From JAVZOV01 sp049976445 (GTDB taxonomy: Archaea > Thermoproteota > Thermoprotei > Gearchaeales > WAQG01), in assembly GCA_049976445.1 (NCBI GenBank), contig JBMFIF010000014.1, positions 1 through 32,915 on the forward strand: 32,915 nucleotides of DNA, given 5' to 3'. The stretch's first letter is position 1; the number at the start of each line of letters is the position of its first letter. Below are positions 1 to 7,108 of the stretch, in pieces. A program made the position numbers and the translations under genes. Under the pieces are notes generated by a model. The model saw nothing but the letters and a program-made list of their open reading frames with translations, was not told where the DNA came from and searched no databases.

Positions 1-90
1 AAGTATTCAAAGATATTCACCGACACCTCACCACAAGTAGTACCGCAAACTCACATAAAGCTTATGTGGACAGTCTCCAACAAAGCATAG
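1..90 (+). CDS. C-terminal fragment of an unknown ORF, possibly an IS tail
   Basis: Frame 1 is open from the window edge to a TAG at 88-90 (29 codons). The reading is unremarkable, ends in SNKA, and matches no family I recognise. The stretch is C/A-rich on this strand, unlike the A/T-rich genes that follow. It also contains CAACAAAGC at 79-87, the same nine bases that end the right terminus of the MITE-like element at 20231-20247. That suggests, but does not prove, that this is the 3' end of a transposon related to that element. The upstream part lies outside the window. Chance openness over 29 codons is quite possible. Confidence 0.25.
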   Translation, partial: KYSKIFTDTSPQVVPQTHIKLMWTVSNKA

Positions 91-133
91 TAAAAAATAA
101 ATACTTTGCAACTAATAACTTGTTTGAGTTGCT

Positions 134-1993
134 ATGAAAACATACGCAATAAGTCGTATTGCAATAGTTATAATAATTATTGCAATAATAATTCTTGGGA
201 CAGCAACCGCATTTTTACTATCACAACGACCATCACAGACAACTACTACATCTACTACTATAACCACATCTACTATTACAACAACACCTATACAAACTAC
301 CACAACCACTACTTTACCATCACAAGTACCAAACCCAGATACATTAATAGTAGAAGATATAGGCGAACCGCAATATATTGATCCAGCAGTAGATTATGAA
401 ACTGTTGGTGCAGAGATTATCACTAATGTTTATGAAACGTTGGTATGGTATAATGGAACAAATTCATCACAAATTGTTCCATGGCTTGCTGAGAGGTGGG
501 AAGTTTCTAATAATGGTATGAGTTATACTTTTTACCTGCGAAAGGGTATTAAGTTCCAGGATGGGACACCATTCAACGCCACAGCAGTAAAATACTCATT
601 AGAACGTGCGATAATAATTGGTGATCCCGATGGTCCAGCCTGGATGCTTGGTGTGATTCGTGGTGCTGAGGCTTTGCTGGAGAAGATTTGGAACGGTAAT
701 GCTACGCAGGCTGATGTCGATGCATGGAGAGCACAAAAACCAATAGAAATACTAGACACATACACAGTAAGAATAAACCTAGACAGACCATACGCTCCTT
801 TTCTTGCTCTCATGGCATTTAATTTAGGTGCTGGTATTGTATCACCAACCTATGTTGAAGCGCATGGAGGTGTACAGATAGGAAAGCAAAATGATTGGAT
901 GAATAGGCATGCAGAAGCTGGTACAGGACCGTTTAAAGTAATATCATGGGAGAGCGGAGTAATAACCCTAGAAGCTAATCCTAATTATTGGGGGGGACCA
1001 AATAATATAAAGCCTAAGCTAAAATATGTCATAAGAAAGACTGTCGATGATATGAACACACGCATTCTTGACTTTTTACAAGGTTCAGCTGATATTGTTA
1101 ATATACCATCTGATTATTGGAACCAATTTATAGATATGAATAAATGGCTAACTAATCATGAAGTGGTGAGTATTAAAAGTGGTGTTCGTGCTATTGGTCC
1201 TTTAGAAACGTTCGTAGTAAACTATATTGGTCTTAATCAAAGGATTAAGGATACTAGTGGGAAGTTATTAGATTTTCAACCATTTCAGGATAAACGTGTA
1301 AGGATGGCTTTTGCGTATGCTTTTGATTATGATACTTATATAAAGGATGTTATAAAGGGTGCTGGTATTAGATTAAATGGTCCTATACCTAAAGGAATGT
1401 TTGGTTATGATCCGACAATACCTTTATATACGTACAACCTGACTAAAGCAAAAGAACTTTTATTAGAAGCCGGTAAAGATCTAGGCTTCAGCCCTGAGAA
1501 TCCAAAACAATTAACGATATACTACAATTCAGGAAATACAGTAAGAGAAAAGGTTGCGCTTCTGTTAGCTAGTACTATTAATAGTTTGAACGTAGGATTA
1601 AGTATAAGCGTTATACCATTAGCATGGTCTCAGTATTTGGGTTTAGTAAGAAAAGGTATGGTTCCTATGTATGTTCTTGGTTGGGCTCCAGATTATATTG
1701 ATCCAGATGATTATGTAACTCCATTTGGCCATATTGGACTTGGCACTATTGCGAAACGTGTTAGTTATAATAATACTCGGGTTATGAGACTTGTGGAGCA
1801 ACAATCTGTTGAAATAGACCCAGTAAAAAGAGCACAAATATTAAGCGAGATAGTAAGAATTATGCATGATGATTATGCCTATATATGGTTAGATCAGCCT
1901 GTTGACATACATTTTGAACGAACATGGGTACATGGATGGTTCTGGAATCCAGCTATAGATGTAAGCTATTATGCAACGGTCTACAAAAGTTAA
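134..1993 (+). CDS. ABC transporter solute-binding protein, family 5 (oligopeptide-type), membrane-tethered
   Basis: This is an extracellular binding protein of the DppA/OppA (SBP_bac_5) type that would deliver peptides or sugars to an ABC permease. Residues 9-30 form one hydrophobic segment that can act as signal or anchor. A Thr/Ser-rich stretch follows (about residues 35-62), a probable glycosylated stalk holding the domain above the S-layer. The binding domain shows family hallmarks: an ETLVWYN-like segment near residue 95, LAERWEVSNNG, TYTFYLRKGIKFQDGTPF near 145, the ALERAI-equivalent SLERAI, GTGPFKV near 268, and a C-terminal lobe with DPDDYVTPF. No lipobox cysteine is visible. The 619-residue length fits the archaeal family. 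No permease or ATPase genes follow; the next genes concern sulfur transfer, so it is an orphan here. The substrate cannot be read from sequence. The nearest TATA-like tract is near 95-104. Confidence 0.9.
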   Translation: MKTYAISRIAIVIIIIAIIILGTATAFLLSQRPSQTTTTSTTITTSTITTTPIQTTTTTTLPSQVPNPDTLIVEDIGEPQYIDPAVDYETVGAEIITNVYETLVWYNGTNSSQIVPWLAERWEVSNNGMSYTFYLRKGIKFQDGTPFNATAVKYSLERAIIIGDPDGPAWMLGVIRGAEALLEKIWNGNATQADVDAWRAQKPIEILDTYTVRINLDRPYAPFLALMAFNLGAGIVSPTYVEAHGGVQIGKQNDWMNRHAEAGTGPFKVISWESGVITLEANPNYWGGPNNIKPKLKYVIRKTVDDMNTRILDFLQGSADIVNIPSDYWNQFIDMNKWLTNHEVVSIKSGVRAIGPLETFVVNYIGLNQRIKDTSGKLLDFQPFQDKRVRMAFAYAFDYDTYIKDVIKGAGIRLNGPIPKGMFGYDPTIPLYTYNLTKAKELLLEAGKDLGFSPENPKQLTIYYNSGNTVREKVALLLASTINSLNVGLSISVIPLAWSQYLGLVRKGMVPMYVLGWAPDYIDPDDYVTPFGHIGLGTIAKRVSYNNTRVMRLVEQQSVEIDPVKRAQILSEIVRIMHDDYAYIWLDQPVDIHFERTWVHGWFWNPAIDVSYYATVYKS

Positions 1994-2017
1994 TAGAAAC
2001 GAATAGTAATTATAAAA

Positions 2018-2035
2018 TTTTATTTTTTATTTTTA
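2018..2035 (+). terminator. T-rich putative transcription terminator
   Basis: An interrupted run of T residues lies 25 nt after the stop of the solute-binding protein gene and before the TATA box of the next gene. Archaeal RNA polymerase terminates on U-rich tracts without needing a hairpin. The general AT-richness of the intergenic DNA weakens the call. Confidence 0.4.
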
Positions 2036-2113
2036 TTAAATATTTTTAGATACATTTTAACACAAATTGGGTATTGCTATTTTATTTATTATGTAATGAA
2101 GTGTATGTAATAC

Positions 2114-2122
2114 TTATATATT
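2114..2122 (+). promoter_or_regulatory. TATA box for the sulfurtransferase gene
   Basis: TTATATATT is centred about 23 nt before the GTG at 2141 and 32 nt before the ATG at 2150. This is the spacing expected for a leaderless or nearly leaderless archaeal transcript. Position and sequence are the only evidence. Confidence 0.5.
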
Positions 2123-2140
2123 TGATTAATTATAACATAT

Positions 2141-2997
2141 GTGATAATTATGTCGGAAAGTTATGTATATCCAAATGTATTGGTTTCTACACAATGGGTA
2201 GATGAGCATAAGCATGATCCTAATGTACGGATTGTTGAAGTTGATTATGATCCACAAACAGCATATTACCAGGGACATATTGAAGGCGCTGTGTTATTCG
2301 ATTGGAAACAAGATATAAATGATAAGATTGAGAGAAATATTATAAGCAAGGAGGGGTTTGAGGCTCTTCTTAGCAGGAATAGTATAAGTAATGATACTAC
2401 TGTTATTCTATATGGTGACTTCAATAATTGGTTTGCAGCATTTGCATTTTGGATTTTTAAGTATTATGGCCATGATGATGTTAGATTAATGAATGGTGGC
2501 AGAAAAAATGGATTAGTGAGGAAAGGAAATTAGTAAGGGACGTTCCTAAGTATCCTCCTGTAACATATGTAGTTAAAAAGATAAATTATGAGTATCGTAT
2601 ACTATTACCTGATGTAAGAGTAAGAATTGGTAATCCTCATACAGTATTAGTTGATGTAAGATCACCTGACGAATTTTCAGGAAGGGTAACGGCTCCTCCT
2701 GAATATCCAACTGAACATGCACAGAGAGGGGGTCATATTCCAGGGGCCATTAATATTCCTTGGAGCAAAGCTTTAAACGATGATGGAACGTTCAAGAGTG
2801 TACAAGAACTTAGAAAATTATACGAATCACTTGGCATAACTCCAGATAAAGAAATAGTGACCTATTGTAGGATCGGTGAAAGATCATCAGTTACATGGTT
2901 TGTACTAAAGTATCTATTAGGATATCCTAAAGTAAGAAACTATGATGGATCATGGACTGAGTGGGGTAATGTGATAGGTTTACCGATTGAGAAGTAA
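2141..2997 (+). CDS. Two-domain thiosulfate/3-mercaptopyruvate sulfurtransferase, -1 frameshift at 2503-2509
   Basis: The protein is a tandem-rhodanese sulfurtransferase that moves sulfane sulfur from thiosulfate or mercaptopyruvate to a thiol acceptor. The frame opened at GTG 2141 (or ATG 2150) encodes the N-terminal, structural rhodanese domain (VSTQWVDEH, GHIEGAVLFDW, VILYGD, VRLMNGG) and stops at TAG 2531-2533. The rest lies in the -1 frame, from TGG at 2509 to TAA 2995-2997. It holds the complete catalytic domain, with VDVRSPDEF, GHIPGAINIPW and the active-site loop CRIGERSS. Joined at the A6 tract, the product is about 285 residues, the normal family length, with no missing segment. The join is the heptamer A_AAA_AAT in the zero frame, followed 8 nt later by a possible stem. 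It could be programmed frameshifting, a recent mutation, or a one-base sequencing error. The downstream neighbour is a sulfur-carrier fusion. Confidence 0.85.
2503..2557 (+). promoter_or_regulatory. Candidate programmed -1 frameshift signal (slippery heptamer plus stem)
   Basis: AAAAAAT at 2503-2509 is read as A_AAA_AAT in the zero frame (AGA AAA AAT). Slipping back one base lets TGG at 2509 be the next codon and opens the catalytic rhodanese domain. Downstream, GAGGA (2518-2522) can pair with TCCTC (2553-2557), and AGGAA (2524-2528) with TTCCT (2543-2547). This gives an imperfect stem starting 8 nt after the slippery site. The zero-frame stop sits inside the loop side of this structure. The stem is short for a thermophile, so its contribution is uncertain. 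Confidence 0.45.
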
Positions 2998-3006
2998 ATT
3001 ATCCAC

Positions 3007-3017
3007 TTTTATATTTA
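3007..3017 (+). promoter_or_regulatory. TATA box for the lipoyl-TusA fusion gene
   Basis: TTTTATATTTA lies directly after the sulfurtransferase stop and about 60 nt before the next gene. It predicts transcription starting near 3040 with a leader of roughly 35 nt. That fits the presence of a Shine-Dalgarno sequence (GGTGA, 3064-3068) 7 nt before ATG 3076. The gene may therefore have its own promoter. Confidence 0.4.
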
Positions 3018-3075
3018 AAGTAATTTTTCATAATCATGATGGTGTGATGTTTATGATAATATAGGTGATTATTTG

Positions 3076-3777
3076 ATGAGCGAGAAAATTCACATAAATG
3101 ACCAATTCAATGGATGTGATTTTCCGTTAAATTTTAAGTATGATATAAAAAATAATGTGTGGGTTCATTTAATAGAAAATAATTTTGTGGAAATAGGACT
3201 ATTACCAATAACTCAGTTTATTATGGGTAAAATAGTGAGCATCAAATCTAAGCCAAAAGGATGTAATATTTATCAGAATGAACCGCTCTTATCTGTTGAG
3301 TCAAAAAAGTTCTTAGGTTATGTTTATTCACCTCTCACAGGAACCATAGTGGAGGTAAATCAAAAGATTGTCGAGATGCCATGGATAGTACAAACTACGA
3401 ATTATGAAAATTCTTGGATAATTAAAATGAGTTTAAGTAAACCGGAAGAAATACTGCTGCTAAATAATAGCACAGATGCTATAAAATATTATAAAGATTT
3501 GATCAAAATGAAAAGTATTGTTTGCTTTAAGACACCACCTGATTTTGTTTATCCTGCGATTGGTATTGAATGTAGTCAAGTGATCATGATTCTTTCTGAT
3601 ATTGTCTCTCAATTACCTTTAGGTGCAACAATACATATAGTTGCCGATTATAATCCAGGATCCGAGAAAGATCTTTTAGAATGGGAAAGGATAACAGGTA
3701 ATAAGGTCTTAGAAGTTTACATAGAAAAAGTAACTACAAAAGGTATAATACATGGATTAATACAAAGGATTCATTAA
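3076..3777 (+). CDS. Fusion of a GcvH/LbpA-like lipoyl-carrier domain with a TusA-like sulfur-carrier domain
   Basis: ATG 3076 is preferred over TTG 3073 because GGTGA lies 7 nt upstream. The residue numbers here count from the TTG. Residues ~25-120 resemble glycine-cleavage H protein or the lipoate-binding protein LbpA: VESKK (K79 at the lipoyl-lysine position of VESVK), then YVYSPLTGTIVEVNQ and YENSWIIKM. Residues ~150-233 resemble TusA: GIECSQV, LPLGATIHIVADYNPGSEKDLLEW, ITGNKVLEV. C167 occupies the persulfide cysteine position, but both prolines of the usual CPxP motif are missing. TusA passes persulfide sulfur between proteins. LbpA carries sulfur intermediates in the sulfur-oxidising heterodisulfide-reductase-like (sHdr) pathway. 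The adjacent rhodanese is a plausible sulfur donor. No glycine decarboxylase or hdr genes lie in the window. After the stop, the -1 frame stays open to 3863 with protein-like content, so the 3' end may be frameshifted. Confidence 0.75.
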   Translation: MSEKIHINDQFNGCDFPLNFKYDIKNNVWVHLIENNFVEIGLLPITQFIMGKIVSIKSKPKGCNIYQNEPLLSVESKKFLGYVYSPLTGTIVEVNQKIVEMPWIVQTTNYENSWIIKMSLSKPEEILLLNNSTDAIKYYKDLIKMKSIVCFKTPPDFVYPAIGIECSQVIMILSDIVSQLPLGATIHIVADYNPGSEKDLLEWERITGNKVLEVYIEKVTTKGIIHGLIQRIH

Positions 3778-3859
3778 TAGACACTTTTTATTCATGTAAA
3801 AAATTTGATGTACGGAATATATTAAAGAAGATTGGAATAAAAAGTGAAGATATTTTAGT

Positions 3860-4432
3860 TTAACGTTTACGCGATAAAAATATTAGTACGCTTATTACCA
3901 CTATGATAATAACAATTACTATAATATATAATGTATTAGATTGTTGAATCTGTGAAGCAGTCTGAGTTATAGTTGGTGATGTTGGAGAGGATGGTGCTCC
4001 TACTATTAAGGTTATCGTTGCTGTGTTACCTGGAAAGCTATCTGGCCCTGAACCAACTAAATGTATCGTTACTGTATACGTTCCTCTAGGAGTGTTAGAT
4101 GATGTCTTTATTATGAGATGGGCTGTTCCTTGATAACCATTATTATAAGGTATTTCTGATGGTGAGAATGAAGCGTTAGTATTGGGGGGTAATCCTGTTG
4201 CACTAAATTTTTCTGTTCCATAGTTTATGTTTAATGTTGTAGATACTGAAATTGTGATATTAGCTGATTCTCCTGGTTCAATAGTTATAGTTGCTGGATT
4301 AGGATCTAATTTTGCGCAAAATGCTTGGACTGAGATCGCAGATAATATGAGAATTTGTGACAGAAGAAGTAGAGTAAGAAGCGTTAAGCGTATGAAAAAC
4401 AGAGAATGATTATTTAATTTTTGTTTGATCAT
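3860..4432 (-). CDS. Small secreted, membrane-anchored Ig-like domain protein
   Basis: This is a 190-residue surface protein of unknown role. A basic N-terminus (MIKQK) is followed by a hydrophobic signal segment at about residues 14-37. A single beta-rich domain (~40-140) then has the look of archaeal Ig-like or NEAT/COG1470-type folds: PATITIEPGESANITISV, FSPSEIP, TSSNTPRGTYTVTI. After a Ser/Thr/Pro linker, a C-terminal transmembrane helix (~168-186) ends in SRKR, a stop-transfer anchor with the domain outside. It lies convergent to the sulfur-carrier gene (tails about 80 nt apart). No catalytic residues or binding motifs are recognisable. It could be a cell-surface structural or adhesion protein; the function is unknown. 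Confidence 0.7.
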   Translation of the reverse strand: MIKQKLNNHSLFFIRLTLLTLLLLSQILILSAISVQAFCAKLDPNPATITIEPGESANITISVSTTLNINYGTEKFSATGLPPNTNASFSPSEIPYNNGYQGTAHLIIKTSSNTPRGTYTVTIHLVGSGPDSFPGNTATITLIVGAPSSPTSPTITQTASQIQQSNTLYIIVIVIIIVVISVLIFLSRKR

Positions 4433-4548
4433 AATTATAAATTCTGTTAGATTTAATATAAGTTTGATTTATATAATGTTTTTCTTATGTTAAACTTGAA
4501 TATATTATTTTTGTTATATTTTTTATAATATTTTATTTATGCGTGTTT

Positions 4549-4574
4549 AATATTTTATAGCAATATTTTATAGC
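4549..4574. repeat. Two tandem copies of a 13-bp AT-rich unit
   Basis: AATATTTTATAGC occurs twice back to back (4549-4561 and 4562-4574), upstream of the TATA box of the reductase gene. The remaining intergenic DNA (4433-4598) is plain AT-rich sequence. The duplication may be simple slippage, or a pair of binding sites upstream of the promoter. Confidence 0.6.
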
Positions 4575-4598
4575 AAAAGGTAATGAAGGATCTTTACG

Positions 4599-4607
4599 TT
4601 TATATAG
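4599..4607 (+). promoter_or_regulatory. TATA box of the geranylgeranyl reductase gene
   Basis: TTTATATAG is centred about 31 nt upstream of ATG 4635, which fits a nearly leaderless transcript starting just before that codon. It argues against the upstream ATG at 4611, which would sit almost on the TATA box. Confidence 0.55.
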
Positions 4608-4634
4608 TTTATGGGTGTCTTGTTTTTAGGTATT

Positions 4635-5816
4635 ATGGAGTATGATGTAGTGGTAGTTGGCGGTGGTCCTGGCGGTGTTACTGCTGTTAAATGGATTGCT
4701 AGACATGGTGTTCGTGTTCTTTTGGTGGAAAAGAATAGTGATTTTGCTGTAAAAGCTTGTGCTGAGGGTGTTACTGACCTTGCTTTTGAAGCAATGGGTA
4801 TTTTACCTTCAGAAAAGATTCGCGCATTTAGAATTGATGGAGCTTGGCTTTATCCTCCTGAAGTTTCTAATGCTATGTATGTTCCTATTGAGAAGGTAGG
4901 GCTTTCTGGTTATATAGTTGATAAGCGTCTTTTATTAAGAGAAATCGTTTCTGAGGCTATGAAGAGTGGTGCTGAGGTGCTTATGAATGCTTATGCTGTT
5001 GATTTTTTAAAAGATGGTAATAAATTTTCTGGTGTTGTTGTTTCTCATAAGGGAGAATACATTAAGATTCGTAGTAAGATTGTGATCAGTTGTGATGGCG
5101 CTGCTGGTGTTAGTAGAATGCTTATAAGTAGTCGTAATACTAGGACTCTTGAACCTGCCTATCAATATACTATGGCAAATGTTTTACTTAATGATAGAAA
5201 TTCTATACACATATTTTTTGGGAGAAAATATGCTCCTCTTGGTTATTTGTGGATCTTTCCGAAAGATGATAATGTTGCAAATGTTGGATTAGGAGCTAGA
5301 GGTGTAAATTTGCGAGACTATTTAAATAAGTTTATTTCTGAAAATCCTGATTTATTTAGAGATTCTAGTATTGTTAAGATTAATGCTGGCGTGATAGATC
5401 TATCTGGACAAATTGATGATCCAGTTATGGATGGGTTAATGATTTGTGGTGAGGCTGCTGGGCATGTTGTACCGATTACTGGTGAGGGTATAGGACCTTC
5501 TGCAGTGGCTGGGAAAATTGCTGGAGAAGTCGCTGTTGAAGCGTTAGAAAGTAATGATTTCTCTAAAGGTTTTCTTGAAAAGTATGTAAGACGCTTTCAT
5601 TCTCATAAGTATAGTAAGATGATTAATGTGGGTCTTAAGGCTAGGCTTTTATTTGAAAAGCTTGATGATAAGGATTTAAATAATGTGTTTAAGATTTTTG
5701 ATTCTAGCGATTTTATAAGCATCTTTAATGGTGATAAAAGTGGCTATTTGCAGGCTGTGATGAAATTATTAAAGAATCCTATTATAATGTTTAAAATTGC
5801 CAGATTAATTTCATAG
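4635..5816 (+). CDS. Geranylgeranyl reductase family FAD-dependent oxidoreductase
   Basis: This is a flavoprotein of the digeranylgeranylglycerophospholipid reductase family, which saturates the isoprenoid chains of archaeal membrane lipids at the membrane surface. ATG 4635 places the Rossmann motif VVVVGGGPGGVTA at the very N-terminus, as is usual; the longer start at 4611 adds eight atypical residues. Visible motifs are the dinucleotide-binding GGGPGG, VEKN ending the second strand, KACAEGV (the family's Cys-containing CxEG motif near the substrate), the ISCDGAAGVSR segment, and MICGEAAGHVVPITGEGIGPSAVAG, the second FAD-binding motif. The length of 393 residues is typical. It is followed 8 nt later by a GTPase gene and probably co-transcribed with it. 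The isoprenoid operon at 22-25 kb supplies possible substrates. Which double bonds are reduced cannot be read. Confidence 0.85.
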   Translation: MEYDVVVVGGGPGGVTAVKWIARHGVRVLLVEKNSDFAVKACAEGVTDLAFEAMGILPSEKIRAFRIDGAWLYPPEVSNAMYVPIEKVGLSGYIVDKRLLLREIVSEAMKSGAEVLMNAYAVDFLKDGNKFSGVVVSHKGEYIKIRSKIVISCDGAAGVSRMLISSRNTRTLEPAYQYTMANVLLNDRNSIHIFFGRKYAPLGYLWIFPKDDNVANVGLGARGVNLRDYLNKFISENPDLFRDSSIVKINAGVIDLSGQIDDPVMDGLMICGEAAGHVVPITGEGIGPSAVAGKIAGEVAVEALESNDFSKGFLEKYVRRFHSHKYSKMINVGLKARLLFEKLDDKDLNNVFKIFDSSDFISIFNGDKSGYLQAVMKLLKNPIIMFKIARLIS

Positions 5817-5824
5817 TTATATAT

Positions 5825-7066
5825 GTGTTGCTAGATAAAATAATTAGGTGTATTAGTTTGCCTCTTGTAGGTGTTGTTGGTAAGCCAAACGTTGGTAAAA
5901 GTACTTTTTTCATGGCACTTACTATGGTTCCAGTTAAGATTGCTCCTTATCCTTTTACTACGATTAATCCAAATAAAGGAATTGCTAATGTTCGTGTAAA
6001 ATGTGTATGTCGTGAGTTTGGTGTAACTGATAGTCCTAGGAATTCTAAATGTATTGATGGGATTAGGTATGTGCCTGTTGAAGTGATTGATGTAGCAGGT
6101 CTTGTGCCTGATGCATGGAAGGGTAAGGGGTTAGGTAATAAGTTTCTTGATGATTTAAGGCAAGCTGATGCACTAATACACGTTGTTGATGCTTCAGGTG
6201 GTACTGATGCGGAAGGTAATATTATTCCTCCTGGTACTAGAAATCCGTTAGAGGATGTAAAGTTTGTTGAACGTGAATTCACTATGTGGGTATATCAGAA
6301 TCTTGAAAGATCGTGGGATAGGGATATAAGAGGTATTGAGCATCAGGGTTCTATTGATATCGTAGAATTCTTTTATCAAAGATTATCAGGTTATTCTCTA
6401 CCGCGTTGGGCTATCGCCGATATACTTGAGAAGAGTGGTCTTATTAATAAACCGTTAAGGTTATGGAATTCCAATGATCGGTTTGAATTTATTCATGAGG
6501 TATTGCTTAAAGGCAAACCAATGCTTATTGTTGCTAATAAGGCTGATTTACCTCAATCTAAAGAGTATATTGATGTTATGAGGAAAGAGCTTAAGAATTA
6601 CATTGTTGTTCCTGTTTCTGCAGAGGCTGAGCTTATATTAAGAACTGCCCAGCAAAAAGGGCTTATTGATTATATTCCTGGCTCAAAAGATTTTGTTGTT
6701 AAGGGTCAACTTAGTGAGAAGGTTTCTAAAGCATTAGAATACATTAGAAAGAATGTTCTTGATGTTTATGGTTCTACTGGTGTTCAGGAAGCATTAGAGC
6801 TAACATACTTTAAATTGCTTAATTATATCGCTGTTTTTCCTGTTGAGGATGTTAATTCTCTGAGCGACCATGAAGGAAGAGTTCTACCAGATGTATTTCT
6901 TGTTCCTAATGGCACTACTGCTAAAGAGCTTGCATACAAGATACATAGTGATTTAGGTGAGAGCTTTTTATATGCGGTAGATGCTAGGTCAAAGCAGAAA
7001 TTGGGAGAAAATTATAAACTTAAGCATAGAGACATTATAAAAATAGTCGCAACGAAAGGTAAATGA
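5825..7066 (+). CDS. Obg/YchF-like translation-associated GTPase with C-terminal TGS domain
   Basis: A P-loop GTPase of the archaeal COG0012-related (Ygr210-like) group, thought to act with ribosomes. G1 is GKPNVGKST (about residues 19-27). PYPFTTINPNKG follows as switch I, as in Obg/YchF proteins. G3 is DVAGLVPDAWKGKGLGNKFLDD, with A instead of the Gln of Ras-type enzymes, also typical. G4 is NKADLP, and a VSAEAEL segment serves as G5. The C-terminal ~75 residues (VFLVPNGTTAKELAYKIH to the end) form a TGS domain. Start GTG 5825 is used here; a TTG about 12 codons downstream, just before PLVGVVG, is a reasonable alternative. It lies 8 nt after the reductase stop. The exact ribosomal role is not established. 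Confidence 0.88.
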   Translation: MLLDKIIRCISLPLVGVVGKPNVGKSTFFMALTMVPVKIAPYPFTTINPNKGIANVRVKCVCREFGVTDSPRNSKCIDGIRYVPVEVIDVAGLVPDAWKGKGLGNKFLDDLRQADALIHVVDASGGTDAEGNIIPPGTRNPLEDVKFVEREFTMWVYQNLERSWDRDIRGIEHQGSIDIVEFFYQRLSGYSLPRWAIADILEKSGLINKPLRLWNSNDRFEFIHEVLLKGKPMLIVANKADLPQSKEYIDVMRKELKNYIVVPVSAEAELILRTAQQKGLIDYIPGSKDFVVKGQLSEKVSKALEYIRKNVLDVYGSTGVQEALELTYFKLLNYIAVFPVEDVNSLSDHEGRVLPDVFLVPNGTTAKELAYKIHSDLGESFLYAVDARSKQKLGENYKLKHRDIIKIVATKGK

Positions 7067-7108
7067 TCTCTCCTCAAGGTTTTCATCTTTTGTAACTAGT
7101 TGGTCTCA

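Noticed and set aside
112..381. Overlapping short ORFs in the Thr-rich region of the solute-binding protein gene
   Set aside because: They arise from the ACT/ACA-repeat composition encoding the Thr stalk; the solute-binding frame is the real one.
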